A stretch of 64,000 nucleotides of DNA, from the NCBI RefSeq assembly GCF_024868665.1, contig NC_079898.1, positions 19,154,403 to 19,218,402 of the forward strand. The letters are read 5' to 3'. The stretch's first letter is position 1. Every line of letters starts with the position of its first letter. The translations under genes and the position numbers were made by a program. Origin of the DNA: Triplophysa rosa (lineage: Eukaryota > Chordata > Actinopteri > Cypriniformes > Nemacheilidae). This document shows positions 1 to 12,260 of the stretch, piece by piece. The notes under the pieces were generated by a model. The model was not told the origin of the DNA. It worked only from the letters and a program-made list of their open reading frames with translations, and made no database searches.

Positions 1-499
1 AAGACACTCTAATTCAGCGCTTAACCAGAAATGATGTTTTATTAACAAAGTTCGGGAGAAGCCGGAGCACATAATCAAACTCGGCCGGTTCACCATTGGC
101 AACCACGTCATCTATCCAAACGAGTTTCGTTAACAAAATTCAGGTGAAGCCGGAGCTCATAATCAAACCCGGCTGGTTCGCTACCAGCAATCACGATTTT
201 CACCCTATCAGCTCAAGCGAGCCTCCGCATAAATAAGACCAGAATTCTTACATGCGCCTTCTCTACAGTAATGCAACATCCCTCCACCTCCCCGGCCGAT
301 CTCCCCGAACTCGCTTTCCACAGCAGGACCCCGGGGGGTGAGCTCTGGGTTCGGGCCATTTCCGAGCTCGGCGCACTCGCCCCCATCAGGGGGGGAGTGT
401 TCCGGGGTCGGAAGGAATCGGCGAGCTCGGAGCCCGCCCCCTGGACAGCACGCCAAATACGCATATCTTACCTACCCCTGCTATCAGCATTTTCCTGAC
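1..499 (-). mobile_element. LTR-like sequence, truncated by the window start
   Basis: GC-rich block that reads like a retrotransposon LTR on the minus strand. It would begin TGTCAGG at about 499 and carries a minus-strand AATAAA (36-41), but the far end lies outside the window. It contains a diverged tandem pair: the motif aacaaaRttc at about 43 and 132, followed by agccggagc and ataatcaaac, period about 89 bp. Short open frames on both strands here look like nothing known and share the GC-rich composition, so I do not call them genes. The LTR assignment is inference from the TG start and the poly(A) signal; no internal retroelement coding region is visible. Confidence 0.45.
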
Positions 500-541
500 A
501 CCATTATTATTATTTGCCTAGGCGAACTCGTGAATACAAAT

Positions 542-2641
542 ATGAGCAGACATGAACGGGTTCAAAAAGGAGGACAGCCAAACTCCGACAACAGCGATGA
601 AAAAGACTGGGCAGCTGTCAAAGCTTTATATGACGATTTGAAAACAACCAAGAAGCCCCGTCCGGTAAGCGATGTTTTTCCGGATACTGTGACATACTGT
701 ACGGTCTTCCGTGTGCGAATGACAGCGCCCCCAGTAAATAAAAGCACGAATCGCCTTGTTTATCATTTACTGATGTGGTGAATATTTGCCTTGATGCACA
801 GCCCAAACCCAGCAACGCTGTAACGATTGCTGTGTCCTCTCGTACGCTGTTTAACATGGTGAAGGAGAGGAAGGTGTTTGAAGATGAGGGGCTGGAAAGG
901 TACGTTATGCATCAGCTGGAGCTCGAGGATCAGCCGTTCACACCGGGGATCGCTTTCCCTTTCGTAAAGGTAACAGGTTTAGCTTAATAGCTTTTACAAA
1001 ACGATTTTCAACGTTCACAAAACTGCTTGATCTTCAACCACTACCACCGTCACCACCTGTTAGGAACCTGATGCTATTCTGTAACGCGATACTATACAGT
1101 ACAGCTCCAATCCCTGCTACAAATACTCAAATATGTACAGTAGGTGACACAACATAGTTTCAAGGTCATAGCATTGCTAGGCAATATACAGTATATGCAT
1201 CTCCAGCAGAACTGACTGAATATCTGTTAAACATTGTGATGGAAAATAAATTTGTGCCACCACTAGTTTTCATACAGGGACTTTTTACTGTGAAGGCATT
1301 ACACTGTAGGGCAGGTCTCAAACACAGACCATTGTCATTTTTCTTCTATGAGGAACTCACGTTTGTTTCTAATTAACAGGCACTGATGAATGTAAACGCT
1401 CGCTTGCGGGAACTGTACCCAGACAGCGAGGAGTTGTTTGATATTGTGCTGGTGACTAATAACCACGCCCAGGTCGGAGTTCGCCTCATCAACAGCATCA
1501 ATTACTACGGTATTGACAGACAACATCAAGGTCCATACAATGTGGAATTCTGTTCACGGTGACTCAGAGCAATAATCCCTATCCGGTTGAGACTGATATC
1601 ATTCACTATAATTTAACCTATAAACATCATTTATATTCTGGCTTAACAAACACGATCATCATCATCAAACTAGTTTCTTATTTTAAAATATTTAATAAAT
1701 ACCTGTATATTATATACAGTAAACAAAAATGATTTCAATTCTCTCCGTAGATTTAACTATTGAGAGATTTTGCATGACGGGTGGGGAGAGTCCAATTGGT
1801 TACCTAAAGGCCTACATGACCAATCTCTACCTGTCTAAAGATTCAAAAAAGGTGCAAGAAGCCATCGAAGAAGGTATTTTACATTCGCACGACATGCATT
1901 TTACATTTCCATCATGCCAGAATCTTTACATTCTGTAAATGCGAAGCTAAATCCTCCTTACATTTTCACAGGAATAGCAGCCGCTACAATGTTCACCTGT
2001 GACAATGAGAACGAGCTCATTGACACACAATTACGTGTAGCCTTCGATGGAGATGCTGTTCTGTTTTCAGACGAGTCTGAGATTATTGTGAAGGAACATG
2101 GATTGGACACCTTTTTTGAGCATGAGAAAGAGTTCGAGAACAAGCCTCTCGCTCAGGTAGACTAAGGCTGAAAATATAAAACAGATACTTCTGTTAACTA
2201 ATTATGCAGAGTATATGAAATTGACTCGATATTTGCTGGTGTTGCTTTATAAGCGTTTATATTATTGTCCTCTAGGGTCCACTGAAATGCTTCCTGGAGG
2301 CACTGGGTAAACTTCAGCGCAAGTTCTATGTGAAAAACCAGCGTATTAACTGCCCAGTCCGCACTTACCTGGTCACAGCTCGAAGCGCTGCCAGTGCTGG
2401 AGTCCGTGTCCTGAAGACGTTACGGAGCTGGGGCTTGGAGGTAGATGAGGCCCTCTTTTTGGCTGGCGCTCCTAAGGGACCTCTCCTTAAAAAGATCAGG
2501 CCTCACATCTTCTTTGATGATCAGATGTTTCATGTTGAGGGAGCCCAGGAGCTTGGGACCATCGCCGCCCATGTGCCTTATGGGATTGGACAAAAATACC
2601 ATAAAGGAAAACGCATAGACACAAGTGACGTGGAAAAATAA
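542..2641 (+). CDS. nt5c1b: Cytosolic 5'-nucleotidase I (NT5C1 family, probably nt5c1b)
   Basis: Hydrolyses nucleoside 5'-monophosphates, classically AMP, in the cytosol. Six coding exons: 542-664, 802-969, 1380-1509, 1751-1873, 1972-2156 and 2276-2641; all introns are GT-AG and the phases agree, giving 364 aa (human NT5C1A is 368). HAD-type catalytic motifs are intact: motif I DGDAVLF with Asp207 and Asp209, motif II around Thr277 (TARSAA), Lys310 (GAPKGP), and motif III IFFDDQ at 321-326. Protein similarity alone fits NT5C1A about as well as NT5C1B; the 1B call rests on rdh14 lying next downstream, as in human. The start at 542 is the most conservative Met. An acceptor-like ttgcctag ends at 520 with the frame open through it, so extra 5' exons upstream of the window are possible. 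Confidence 0.9.
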
Positions 2642-3453
2642 GGAAAAGATTTGATGGCAAAAGTTTACATCTCATCTCTTTACAGTACATACCTAAACAT
2701 TCAGTGTCAACTGTTTATTTTATCTCTAAAATACCTCAAATATACCTATAAATTTACTTCTATTAATAATTAATTTGAGATCCTAGAAAGTATAATTTAA
2801 TTTTACCTTTTAAGGGTATTTTAAACCTTTACAGATTGTTAAATATGTTTTCCTGGTTTGGTTTTAATCCTAAACATTATCATACAGTATCATGAACCCA
2901 TAATATGCACAAAATCCACATACCAAGTGGATTACCCAGATTGTGTACTGTACTAATCCATCGGAACTGTGAGGTTATTAACTACATACAGCCTTTGTTT
3001 TTAAGAAAATGTGCAATTAGATATTTTTAACCTGTTTAATCAAGTTTGCTGTACAATATTTATTTAAATCTATTAATGAACTCAGGAAAAATACAGTTTG
3101 GCTGTATATACTGTTTAATTATATAGTTATTATATATATTATTATTGTTATATATAGTTATTATATATGGTTTTATTGTATAGTTTAAGACTTTCACTGC
3201 TCAATGCACTTTTTTGTTTGTAGCATGTGCACTGCTGAATTTGTGACCCTTGTGTGGCCTACCAGACTTCCCCACAGACCTTGCAACATGACCCCTATGT
3301 AAATGCTTTAATAGCGAGGAATGTAAAGAATTACTTAGCATGTGTTACTCCCAAGACATTTTAGACAAAAAACTTTTTATTTACCATATGGTGTGAAATA
3401 TTGCTTCAGCATTTTCACATTTGTTTTGTCTGCATAACTTTCAAATGTCTTGC

Positions 3454-3459
3454 AATAAA
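3454..3459 (+). promoter_or_regulatory. nt5c1b poly(A) signal
   Basis: AATAAA about 0.8 kb after the nt5c1b stop, in AT-rich 3' UTR-like sequence and before the rdh14 promoter. It would end the nt5c1b message before rdh14 begins. Confidence 0.6.
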
Positions 3460-3619
3460 CACTAGATTGATTCTTGATTATAAACCATTGCCTAATGATT
3501 TATTATGTATCGTTTACATTTGATTCATTATTTGATTTGCGACCACGGCTCTTTAATGAAGATATCGATGTATATGTATCAATGCAATACACATAATAAA
3601 ATAATATACACAGAAAAAG

Positions 3620-3830
3620 AAACGAGAAACGTTTGCGTCCACAAAGCTCAGTGCGCATGCGTTTAACTCGCCGCAATGCGCCTATGGGTAGTGTAGTTTT
3701 TAATCACTTCCACACTGACGAATGTTTACAACTACAAACCTGTTCGCGAACTCGTTGTAGATGGACTCAGAACGATCGGAATCGGATGTGAAGCATTCCC
3801 TTTCACATACAGTTTGACAAAAGCGTCGAC
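3620..3830 (+). promoter_or_regulatory. rdh14 promoter and 5' UTR, with NRF1-like site
   Basis: CpG-containing stretch directly before the rdh14 start, in contrast to the AT-rich DNA upstream. It holds TGCGCATGCG at 3652-3661, a close match to the palindromic NRF1 consensus. There is no clear TATA box. An in-frame TGA lies about 40 nt before the ATG, so the first exon cannot extend the protein upstream without another spliced exon. Confidence 0.55.
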
Positions 3831-5553
3831 ATGTTGCTTGGCAAAACTATTATCGTCACGGGGGCAAACTGTGGCATTGGCAAAGCCACGGCCACGGAAC
3901 TGCTGCGGCGTCAGGGCCGGGTGATCATGGCATGTAGAGACCGAGATCGGGCAGAGAAAGCAGCGCAGGAGATCCAGCAGGAGGCCGGGCCCGACTGCGG
4001 GGAGCTCGTGATCAAACTCTTGGACCTGGCATCGCTTAAATCTGTTCGTAGCTTTTGCGAAGAGATTCTCAAGGTATTTTACTGTGTTCAGCCTCGTAAC
4101 CAGTGCTCAGTTTATCATATTAGACAACTAAACCAATGTAATAGGCTACACGTTTTATAGTACGAGGTAACGTTAATTGTTTACAACTAGAGGTCAGATG
4201 AACACCAAGGAAGGGTGCGAGAAAGCCACTCGGTCCAACTTTACCGTGAATGCGCGCGCTCTCTCGAACTTCATTAAATGCACGTGATAGGTGTAGGGAT
4301 GGAAATAACTGAACTACGGTGCGGGGAAACGAGGCGTTGTGCTACTAGCTTTAAATGTACATACCAGGAGACTGAATATATTATATTCCCAACAAATTCT
4401 GCGTGTTTTTTTGTGCCACCACTTTATCATTGTCATCATATGCCTCAAATAGTAAAAAAAGCAATTAACATGATTATATACAGTCTGGTAACAAAATACC
4501 AGGTAAGGCCTACAGCCATCCACTGATACTTAGTTTTGTTTTACAAATCACCATGGTTTAATTGTAGTAAAATAAGTAACTATGAATTGATTGCCATGTG
4601 TATTACCATAATTTTACCACAAATGTCATGTTAAATAAGGGTGAATTCGTGGTTACCATGGTTTTACTAAAAATTATATCGTTACCATAGTAAAACCATG
4701 GTTAATTTTTGTTGGTAGTTCTTCCTCGGACGACCAATGTTGTTTACAAAATAATTTCAAAATATTTTTGTCATTTAATGATTAAATTAACACTGTATAA
4801 AGTTTCAGAGATACTTAGGGCTACGCTTTTTCATTCCACCGTTATTGCTGCACAGTGCACATGAAAAAAACTCTTTCTATTTTTCTCTATAATCTTAATC
4901 TTTACAATTTGCCACTTCTGTTGTTTCTCAAACAGGAAGAGCACAGACTTGATGTGCTGATCAACAATGCTGGAATCTACCAGTGCCCTTACACCAAAAC
5001 AGAAGATGGTTATGAGATGCAGTTTGCTGTCAATCATCTGGGCCACTTCTTGCTCACTAACCTCCTGTTGGACCTCCTCAAACGCTCTGCCCCAAGCCGC
5101 ATCATAGTGGTGTCCTCAAAGCTCTACAAATATAGCGATATTAACTTTGATGACCTGAACAGTGAGCAGAGCTACGACAAAGCCTTCGCTTATTCGCGGA
5201 GTAAGCTAGCCAATCTCCTCTTTACGCTAGAGCTCTCCCACAAACTAGAAGAGACAGGAGTGACTGTAAATGCTCTGACCCCTGGGATTGTGAGAACTAA
5301 TCTCGGCAGGCATGTCTACATCCCTCTGCTGGTGAAGCCTCTGTTTAATCTGCTTTCCTGGGCTTTCTTCAAGTCCCCAGAGCAGGGAGCGGAGACTTCT
5401 ATCTACCTGGCCTGCTCACCAGATGTGGAGGGTGTTCAAGGGAAGTGCTTTGCTAACTGCCAGGAGGAGCAACTGTTGGAGAAGGCCACAGATGAGGAGG
5501 TGGCCAAGAAACTCTGGGACATTAGTGAAGTGATGGTGGGTCTCACAGGCTGA
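3831..5553 (+). CDS. rdh14: Retinol dehydrogenase 14-like short-chain dehydrogenase
   Basis: Classical SDR that reduces or oxidises retinoids and related lipids with NADP(H). Two coding exons, 3831-4073 and 4936-5553, joined in phase 0, give 286 aa. Cofactor motif TGANCGIG is at residues 10-17, NNAG at 91-94, the catalytic Ser at 141/142 (VVSSKLYKY) and the YxxxK pair at Tyr167 and Lys171. The C-terminal third is very like mammalian RDH14 ([19 protein letters not shown]). Human RDH14 is about 50 residues longer at the N-terminus, where it has a hydrophobic anchor; here the protein starts directly at the first strand of the Rossmann fold. Either the anchor is missing in this paralogue or an upstream exon is unrecognised. 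It lies about 1.2 kb downstream of nt5c1b on the same strand. Confidence 0.93.
4654..4704. repeat. Short inverted repeat in the rdh14 intron
   Basis: Arms taccatggttttacta (4654-4669) and tagtaaaaccatggtta (4688-4704) are inverted copies separated by 18 bases. Loose direct copies of the same word precede it from about 4550. It resembles the core of a short foldback element and does not touch the splice sites. Confidence 0.6.
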
Positions 5554-5666
5554 AAGAATTTAAGCATTAGTCTAACGGCAGTCACTTACTAATGCACGCT
5601 GCTCCTCTCCATCTTAAAGAACTACAACTATTTCGCAGTGTTGATAGTGCTTTCAAAATACAAAGT

Positions 5667-5672
5667 AATAAA
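5667..5672 (+). promoter_or_regulatory. rdh14 poly(A) signal
   Basis: AATAAA 114 bases after the rdh14 stop, predicting a short 3' UTR. Confidence 0.6.
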
Positions 5673-5679
5673 ATCACCT

Positions 5680-7488
5680 TTTTTTACATTTGCCATCAAG
5701 TGTTTTGGGAAGAATGGTCCATTCAACACAAGCAAAATGTACTTAACCTAACAACCACAAGAGAGAGCTTGTTTTGCCATAATTATACACTTTAAATAAT
5801 AATCCTACAGTGTTATTTGCATTTGTTCCTTAAGATGCCTTAAAGCACTGTAGCAAACTTACAGTATACATTTCAAATATATAAGAGTTTTGCTTTGCTT
5901 TTTATCTTGAGAGTAATAACTAAATTTAGAGTTACTTTACACTCAAAAAGGTTATAACCCAAATTTGTTGTTGTGTGCACAATTAACACCATTCTTTTTT
6001 CCCATGACAAAATATAAAATAAAATACTTAACCTTTGTGTCTTTTTCGACAGTATTTTTGAGCTCCAGCTGCTTTCCTGTTAAACATTGTTAATTCTTGT
6101 AATCACGGTAATCTCCTCTGTACCTTTAGATTTGTTTGTTTTTCTTTGAAAACAGAAATGCTTTTAGGAGCCTTCTTGGCCCTATAAATACATCGTTCAG
6201 ATTTTAAATAGAGCTCAGCCACGGTTATATAATTGAAAAATAGTCTGATGGTTGTTATGGAGGGGCTCATTAGCAAAACAATTTTGGAATTAGATCAATA
6301 ACCCGCTCTGCTTTCAGTTCACTTATCATCTAATTAACCGTTCTAGGAGTTGTTACACTACAATTCAACTACTTGCCTTCACGTAGACCCACATACAAAG
6401 AAAGTACACACTTCCCTCACACGTGTCTCTCATGATTGCCTTGAATGTTTTGCCTTAGCAGTCTCGACGGGCACCTAATGCTTTTCCCTGTGTTTGCCAT
6501 TAGGACTGTTTCGGGATCATTTAGAGAATGTTCCGATTGGCCAAAAAGCCCCTGAGATATCCCAGCATTCATCTGATAGCTCCCCGTGAAACGGGAGGTC
6601 TCGGAGCGCTTGGCCGTAGAAGCTGGAGACTGTTTGTATTTGAAATAAAGAAAATTGGGGAAATTACTAAAGTTAATGGCTTTAATGACGCGTTTAGAAA
6701 CGGTGCCACATCAGCGACAGTGTGCCAAGCTGCCAAACAAGTGAAGCTTTGATTAGAGTCATGTTTTTTCTATTTCATCCTATTTTTTCCTACATCAGGG
6801 AGAAGAGCCGTATAGGTTTTGGAATTCATGGGAAAGCCCTTGTATCTTATCTTGTGGTTTGGCATGATGTGAAGTATTTCTCCTGTTGGGCTTTGCTCAC
6901 CTCACCTCGGTTCTGAGTGCAAACCAGCGGCCAGCATCTTTTCCCACCATTTTTGCTAGACATCACATCCAAGTCAAACACAAGAACTCCCCTCTCGTTT
7001 ATTATCCTTCGTGTTTGTTTTCTGTGATAGGGGGATGGAAGGGAGATACGAACACATTATTTTTTCATAGTAAAAAGAGGTTTTACTGATTGATTCTGAG
7101 CACGATGAAGGCACCAGAACCCAAGTCCCATTTAAAAATTATCATGTGGCTTTTGTTTTGTCCGGTTCTCACCTGTTCACACAGCATTTCTGTAATGAAA
7201 ACTGATTTTAATCTGATATGAACAATACATATAAATAAAATGAATGACGATGCTAAATGTGATCTATTTCAAACAATAAACAGACTGGATAGATTAAGGC
7301 TAAAAGACATCCTAAGAAACTATAACACCAGCCATACTGACTGCTTGGCAACATGTGAATAAGACCTTACCTGGGATGCAATGATAATTTAAAAATATAT
7401 ATTTTGGTAATTCCCGTGTCAGGTTAACCCCAACCTCAGATCAAACCTGTAACCTTTCAGGCCAGCCTGAAACGTTCCTCAGAGAAAC
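5680..7488. other. Intergenic, no gene or clear repeat seen
   Basis: Mixed-composition sequence without a convincing open frame, splice-site pair or repeat end. The part from about 6180 to 6750 is less AT-rich and contains several TAAT-type words, so it could be conserved regulatory DNA, but only cross-species alignment could show that. Confidence 0.4.
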
Positions 7489-8881
7489 TTAAAGTGATAG
7501 TTCACCCAAACATGAAAATTCTGTCATCATTTACTCACCCTCTTGTCAGTTCAAACTTTTATGAATTTCTTTCATCCGCAGAACACAAAAGAAGATATTT
7601 TGAAGAAAGTTGGTAACCAAACAACACTGGCACCCATTCACTTATATTGTACAGACACAAAACCAATGCAAGTGACCCAGCTAACAAAAATTTGTTAAGA
7701 GAACGTTCCTTGGAGGTTTTTCATGTTTTTGAAAACGTTTTAAAAACATTCAAAATGTCCAGTTTTTAATGTTTTAAGAACGTTTTCAGCTAACAAAAGT
7801 CACCATCATGGTGATCAGTGTTTCCTTGAGTTGAGTTCTTGTTCCTTGACTCTCATGTGTTAGGTTTTTTGGCGTGTTGTAACTGTGTGCATGTGATGTG
7901 CTGTTGTTATGGCAATGCAATGAGATCCAATGAATTTGGTTGGTGGGCATTACAAGCACCATCATGTTGCATTTTGATTCACTCAATATAAATTTTTAAT
8001 TGTGTTCTTAATCCTGAAAGAACAATATAATATCAGGGAGTTTGATTGCATTTTGATGTCTAGCAAAATTGTGAAAACACGATGCAAAAAAATCTACAGC
8101 AGAATTTAGACAAACGCAGACATCAAGAATCAGTGTATGAGTCTCAACAATGGCGACAATCAACAAACTAATTCTGATAAACAGATCAACTGTAATGCAT
8201 GCTGGGAATCATGAATGAGTTTTGTACTAAGATGTTACACAGCATGCATTGCAGCATTAAGTTTTCTTTTGATGATTGTCACCATTGTTGAGATTCATAC
8301 ACTGATTCTTGATTGTCTGTGTTTGTCTAAATCCTGCTGCGGATTAAGTTTATATTTACATCCAGATTTCACAGATCTTTTTAGACATCAAAATGCAAAT
8401 AAAATTCCCTGATCTAACTATTTTCTTGCAGACTATTTTCAACAACACAGCAATCAGTCCAGATGAGATCTAACCACAAGATGATGGTGATTTTAATGAC
8501 CACCAACCAACTCCATTGGATTAGATTCTCATTGCATTGCCATAACAACAGTACATAACATGCACATAGTTACGACACGCCAAAAAATCTAACACATGAG
8601 AATGAAGGGACAAGAACTCAACTCAAGGGAACACTGATCACCATGATAGTGACTTTTGTTAGCTGGGAACGTTCTTAAAACATTAAAAAAACTGGACATT
8701 TTGTATGTTTTTAAAACGTTTTCAAAAACATGAAAAACCTCTAAGGAACGTTCTTATAACAAACTTTTGTTAGCTAACATTCTTCAAAATGTGTGATGAA
8801 AAAAGTCATACAGGTTTGAAATGACAAGAGGGTGAGTAAATGACGATAGAATCTTTCTTTTGGGGTGAACTATCACTTTAA
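7489..8881. mobile_element. Angel-like foldback element split by a nested insertion
   Basis: The outer ends are inverted copies: ttaaagtgatagttcaccc at 7489 and the complement ending ctatcactttaa at 8881. Inside them are the words typical of this cyprinid family: a left part with tctgtcatcatttactcac and gaacacaaaagaagatatt, and a right part with gggtgagtaaatgac. The two halves are separated by about 1.1 kb of a different palindromic sequence and the original central loop is missing. The family name is from memory of fish inverted-repeat elements; the inverted structure itself is seen directly. Confidence 0.75.
7679..8775. mobile_element. 1.1 kb palindromic element nested in the Angel-like repeat
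   Basis: Almost the whole segment is one long inverted repeat. The left end AGCTAACAAAA pairs with the right end TTTTGTTAGCT. The arms stay alignable through gaacgttcct/aggaacgttc, the catcatggtgatcagtg block and the ggcgtgttgtaact block, up to a centre near 8215-8235 where atgcatgctggg lies close to its partner. No transposase frame is present; the short open frames are by-products. It looks like a large non-autonomous foldback element whose transcript or single strand would form a hairpin about 0.5 kb long. Confidence 0.8.
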
Positions 8882-9844
8882 CAAGAGCTTACAAAACTTG
8901 AGCGAAAACACTTTCAGGAGAACAAACACAGATCTGCTGGCACAGAAGCTGCGTGTGCACGAAACAAAAACATCTTTTCAATTTATTTATTATTCTTTAT
9001 TTTAGCAGGTAAATTGATTGATTGCTTGGTCTTCTGGAGTAGTGACCTGGCCTTGGGTTGTGTGTGTACAGGGTTACGGTGAAGTTTTTCCCCTGAGGTG
9101 GATCTCTGTGTTTTGACACACTCTTCAAAACAAAACGAGTTTTTCTCCGGGTTTGAAGAAACATTTTGGTCTGTAGCAGGATAAGGAAAACATTTCAGCA
9201 TTTTTCTGCATTATTCCATCACATTCACACATGGAAATGATTCTTGAGGTGTAAATCTCTTCATGGGAAATGTGTAGATTTCCCGAAGTATGAAAATGAA
9301 TGTTGCCAAATTTAAGATGATAACTGAAGACTTTCGTAGACAAATCTCAGATTGTACTGGCAGCGCGTTCTGGACGGTTTCTTGGGACCTGAGTGTGTAT
9401 TTATCTACATGTTAACCAGACTGGTAAATCCAAGAGTTGCTTAACATACGAACAATGTAAGGTTCAAATGGTCCCTTAGGAGGCAGCTGAGTTTCAACAA
9501 CATTATTTTAAAGGCAGCTCCTGAATAAGGTGATCTGTTTGGCCTTAGCCTGCTGATTTACTGGGATGCCATGCAACAGATTCGAAGATCGCAAGCTATT
9601 TATTGTGAATTCTGATACTTTAGTTTTGTTGAATGCTTTAATGTATATGAATGGTATCCTGCACCTAAAATGTTGATCAAAAACATAAAGACACACAAAT
9701 GAATCTACTACATAAAAGTTGAAAAGACCCGATTTATTGTTTTGTTATTGTCATAAACACACAAATGGATAGTTTACCCAAACGTAAAAACTCAGTCATT
9801 ATTTTTGTGCCCTTCTTAACTCTTTAGGTAACTTTGAATAGCCC
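8882..9844. other. Intergenic, nothing identified
   Basis: No gene, splice-supported exon or recognisable repeat. Open frames on the minus strand between 8983 and 9343 are short, overlapping and unlike any family I know. Confidence 0.4.
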
Positions 9845-10172
9845 TTTAAAGGGATAGTTCACCCCAAAATGAAAATTCTGTCATCATTTACTCAACATCT
9901 TGTCGTTTCAAACCTGTATGACTTTCTTCTGCAGAACACAAAAGAAGATATGTTGAAGAATGTTAGTAAACGAACAACGGCGGTACCCATTGACTTGCAT
10001 TGGTTTTGTGTCTGTACAATAGAAGTCAATGGGTAAACCATTGTTAGGTAACCAACATTCTTTAAATATATTTTGTGTTCTGCAGAAGAAAGTAAGTCAT
10101 TCAGGTTTGAAATGACAAGAGGGTGAGTAAATGATGAAAGAATATTAATTTCTGGGTGAACTGTAATGTAAT
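9845..10172. mobile_element. Angel-like foldback element, nearly complete
   Basis: Begins with tttaaagggatagttcacc and ends with the inverted match gggtgagtaaatgatg then ctgggtgaact. The arms pair around a short centre near 10000-10030 (cccattgacttgcat versus agaagtcaatggg). Same family as the copies at 7489, 39631 and 41292. Confidence 0.8.
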
Positions 10173-12113
10173 TTATGCATCAATGACGTCAGGTGTCAAG
10201 TTCAAAACAAACAGAAACTCGAAAGCAAAAACATGAATAGTAGGCTATAATAAGAGACATACCTGTTTAGTTTTCTAAATGAATGCATATCAGCATCCAA
10301 ACCTCTTCTCAGAATAGCTTGGAGATACTTACAATCCAATATGGTGTGCACATCATAAAAATAGAGCGCAATTGATGGAAACCTCTAATCTGAGAGCGTG
10401 TGTGAGGGAAGAGTGTAGAAGATCAAATCATTTTACAGGAAACTCTTCAAAACGGTCTATAAAGTGCTCTTAAGTGAGATGTAAGCCATTAATATAAACT
10501 CTGGGGCACCATTTTGTCATGATTTACAAATCCTCAACATTGGTGTAGATAGAAATGGAGGGATGATTCTTGTCCAAGTGCTCATCTAAGAGCAAAAACA
10601 TACGACGCCTCCAACACAAACACAACTTTAGTTTTAAATCTCAGTCTGAGAGGTGCTTATAGCAGGCCGTGAGGAAGAAAGAATGAATTTAGGGTTTTGT
10701 ACGTGGTTTTGGTTGAGTGCATGACCACGATTAAAGTACAGATAACAGAATAGATGGACTGGCTGTAGAGAGCACCAAGACTTTTCCGGTGGCCCGGTCA
10801 ACATGTGAGCCGGCTATCAAAATGTAGATATACAGTATTGTAGAGCAGCCCCAAAAAGCATTTATTTCTGGCATAATGTACTGCCATTGCATTGAATTCA
10901 TATTTTAAAAATAATTTTGTTGGTTGTTGGTGGTTTCGTTAATTTATACTTGTAATGAGAATATATTTACAGTTTCAGCATCCAGCCAGGATTCCCCTAA
11001 TTTATTAATATATATTTTTATATAGTTTGGAACCAGAATTGCACCAATATTGCAAATCAGCATCTCAAAATAACTGTTCAATAATAGACTTATAGACCAA
11101 CAGTCTCCTTTGAAAACCGCAGAATCTCTGAAAAGGAGCAATATCTAAAAGCAACTCTCTGCATGCGGCTTAACATACTGTGAGCTGTTGCATACTGCCA
11201 GACAGAATCCACGTTCCACTGAAATCATGAATTACACCATCAGAAAAGCCAGAGGTGGCCAGAGCCGCAGATTAGGAGCAAAATTGGTAGCAGGTTTGAG
11301 GAAATGCTCCCAAATACCAGCAATTGTACAACTGTGGGTGGTCTCGGCTTCTTCGTTGAGTTCCACTGCTGCATTGTGAACAAAACTGTCAGGTATTTTT
11401 GTAAACAGGGGTCATTTGTTATGATTATTCCAGCTTCTGTTGTCCTAGATGGACCAGATCTTGGTTATTCCAGAAGAATCTCTCCCATCTCCGTCATTCA
11501 CACCTTTCCTTGCTTGACCACTCTTTCATTTGGCCTCTCTCTGTTTCTCTTTATGATTAATGTGCGGGTTATTTATCTCTGTCTGTCATCATCTCACTTA
11601 ATGTGTACTGGCCGTATGCCAGATCCACCATGAGCAGAGCGAGAGAGAGAGAGAGACAGCCGAGCATGTTTGGTTTGGCCCCCTGTCCTCCTCTTGTCCA
11701 CCATCTCTCTCCGGAGTGCCCAGAAGATTCTCCCGTCTGAACTCCTCAACCTTTGGCCTTGTTCGCAACAAATTACTCCTCTCTGCCGTTTCTCATGCAC
11801 TTATTGCAGCTCAGTGTTGGGTGGCCATTAATAACAGGGAGGGTTAAAGTAGACCTCTTGCTGAGTGATAGGAGCGCTAAAGCGCAGATCAGCTTCCCAT
11901 CCTACAGATGCACGCAGAAACAAACGCACGTGCGCGCTTCCTGCCCTAAACACACACGCTCGTTCACACAGGGATGCACACAAGCACTACTATCCCAATG
12001 AAAACTTATAGAAAACCTTATGCAATATTTTTTTAATATTTACAGAAAGCTGCCAGTAGCATCATAGACACAATTTAACCAAGGGTATTATAGTTTATTA
12101 AAACTAAAACTAT
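10173..12113. other. Intergenic, no gene seen
   Basis: Mostly unique-looking sequence with a short GA run near 11640-11655. Open frames of 63-109 codons overlap each other on both strands between 11188 and 12001; none has recognisable motifs or convincing splice sites. Confidence 0.4.
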
Positions 12114-12260
12114 TTGGCACCGATAGCCCCGTGGTTATGATGGTGACCTGAGTTCGACATGTCTCGATGGTCATTTGCCGATCTCGCTGCCCTGTCTCTA
12201 CACAACTCTTTCCTGTCTGCTTTCTGTCCTGTCCCATTAGAAGCATAAAAATCCCAGTCC
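12114..12260 (+). mobile_element. tRNA-derived SINE, degraded copy
   Basis: Begins gcaccgatagccccgtggtt, an A-box-like head, then gagttcgaca as a B-box remnant. The body has tttgccgatctcgctgccc, then repeated cctgtc words and an A-rich end. The order of parts matches a common cyprinid SINE with a tRNA-like head and a pyrimidine-rich tail. It is too degraded to be a functional tRNA gene. Confidence 0.7.

Noticed and set aside
208..498. Overlapping short frames on both strands in the first 500 bases
   Set aside because: They are mirror products of GC-rich repeat DNA, with no motif in any frame.
338..541. Upstream extension of the nt5c1b frame to a Met at 338
   Set aside because: The extra residues are a Ser/Pro/Gly-rich translation of the LTR-like GC block and resemble no nucleotidase N-terminus; the Met at 542 gives the usual family length.
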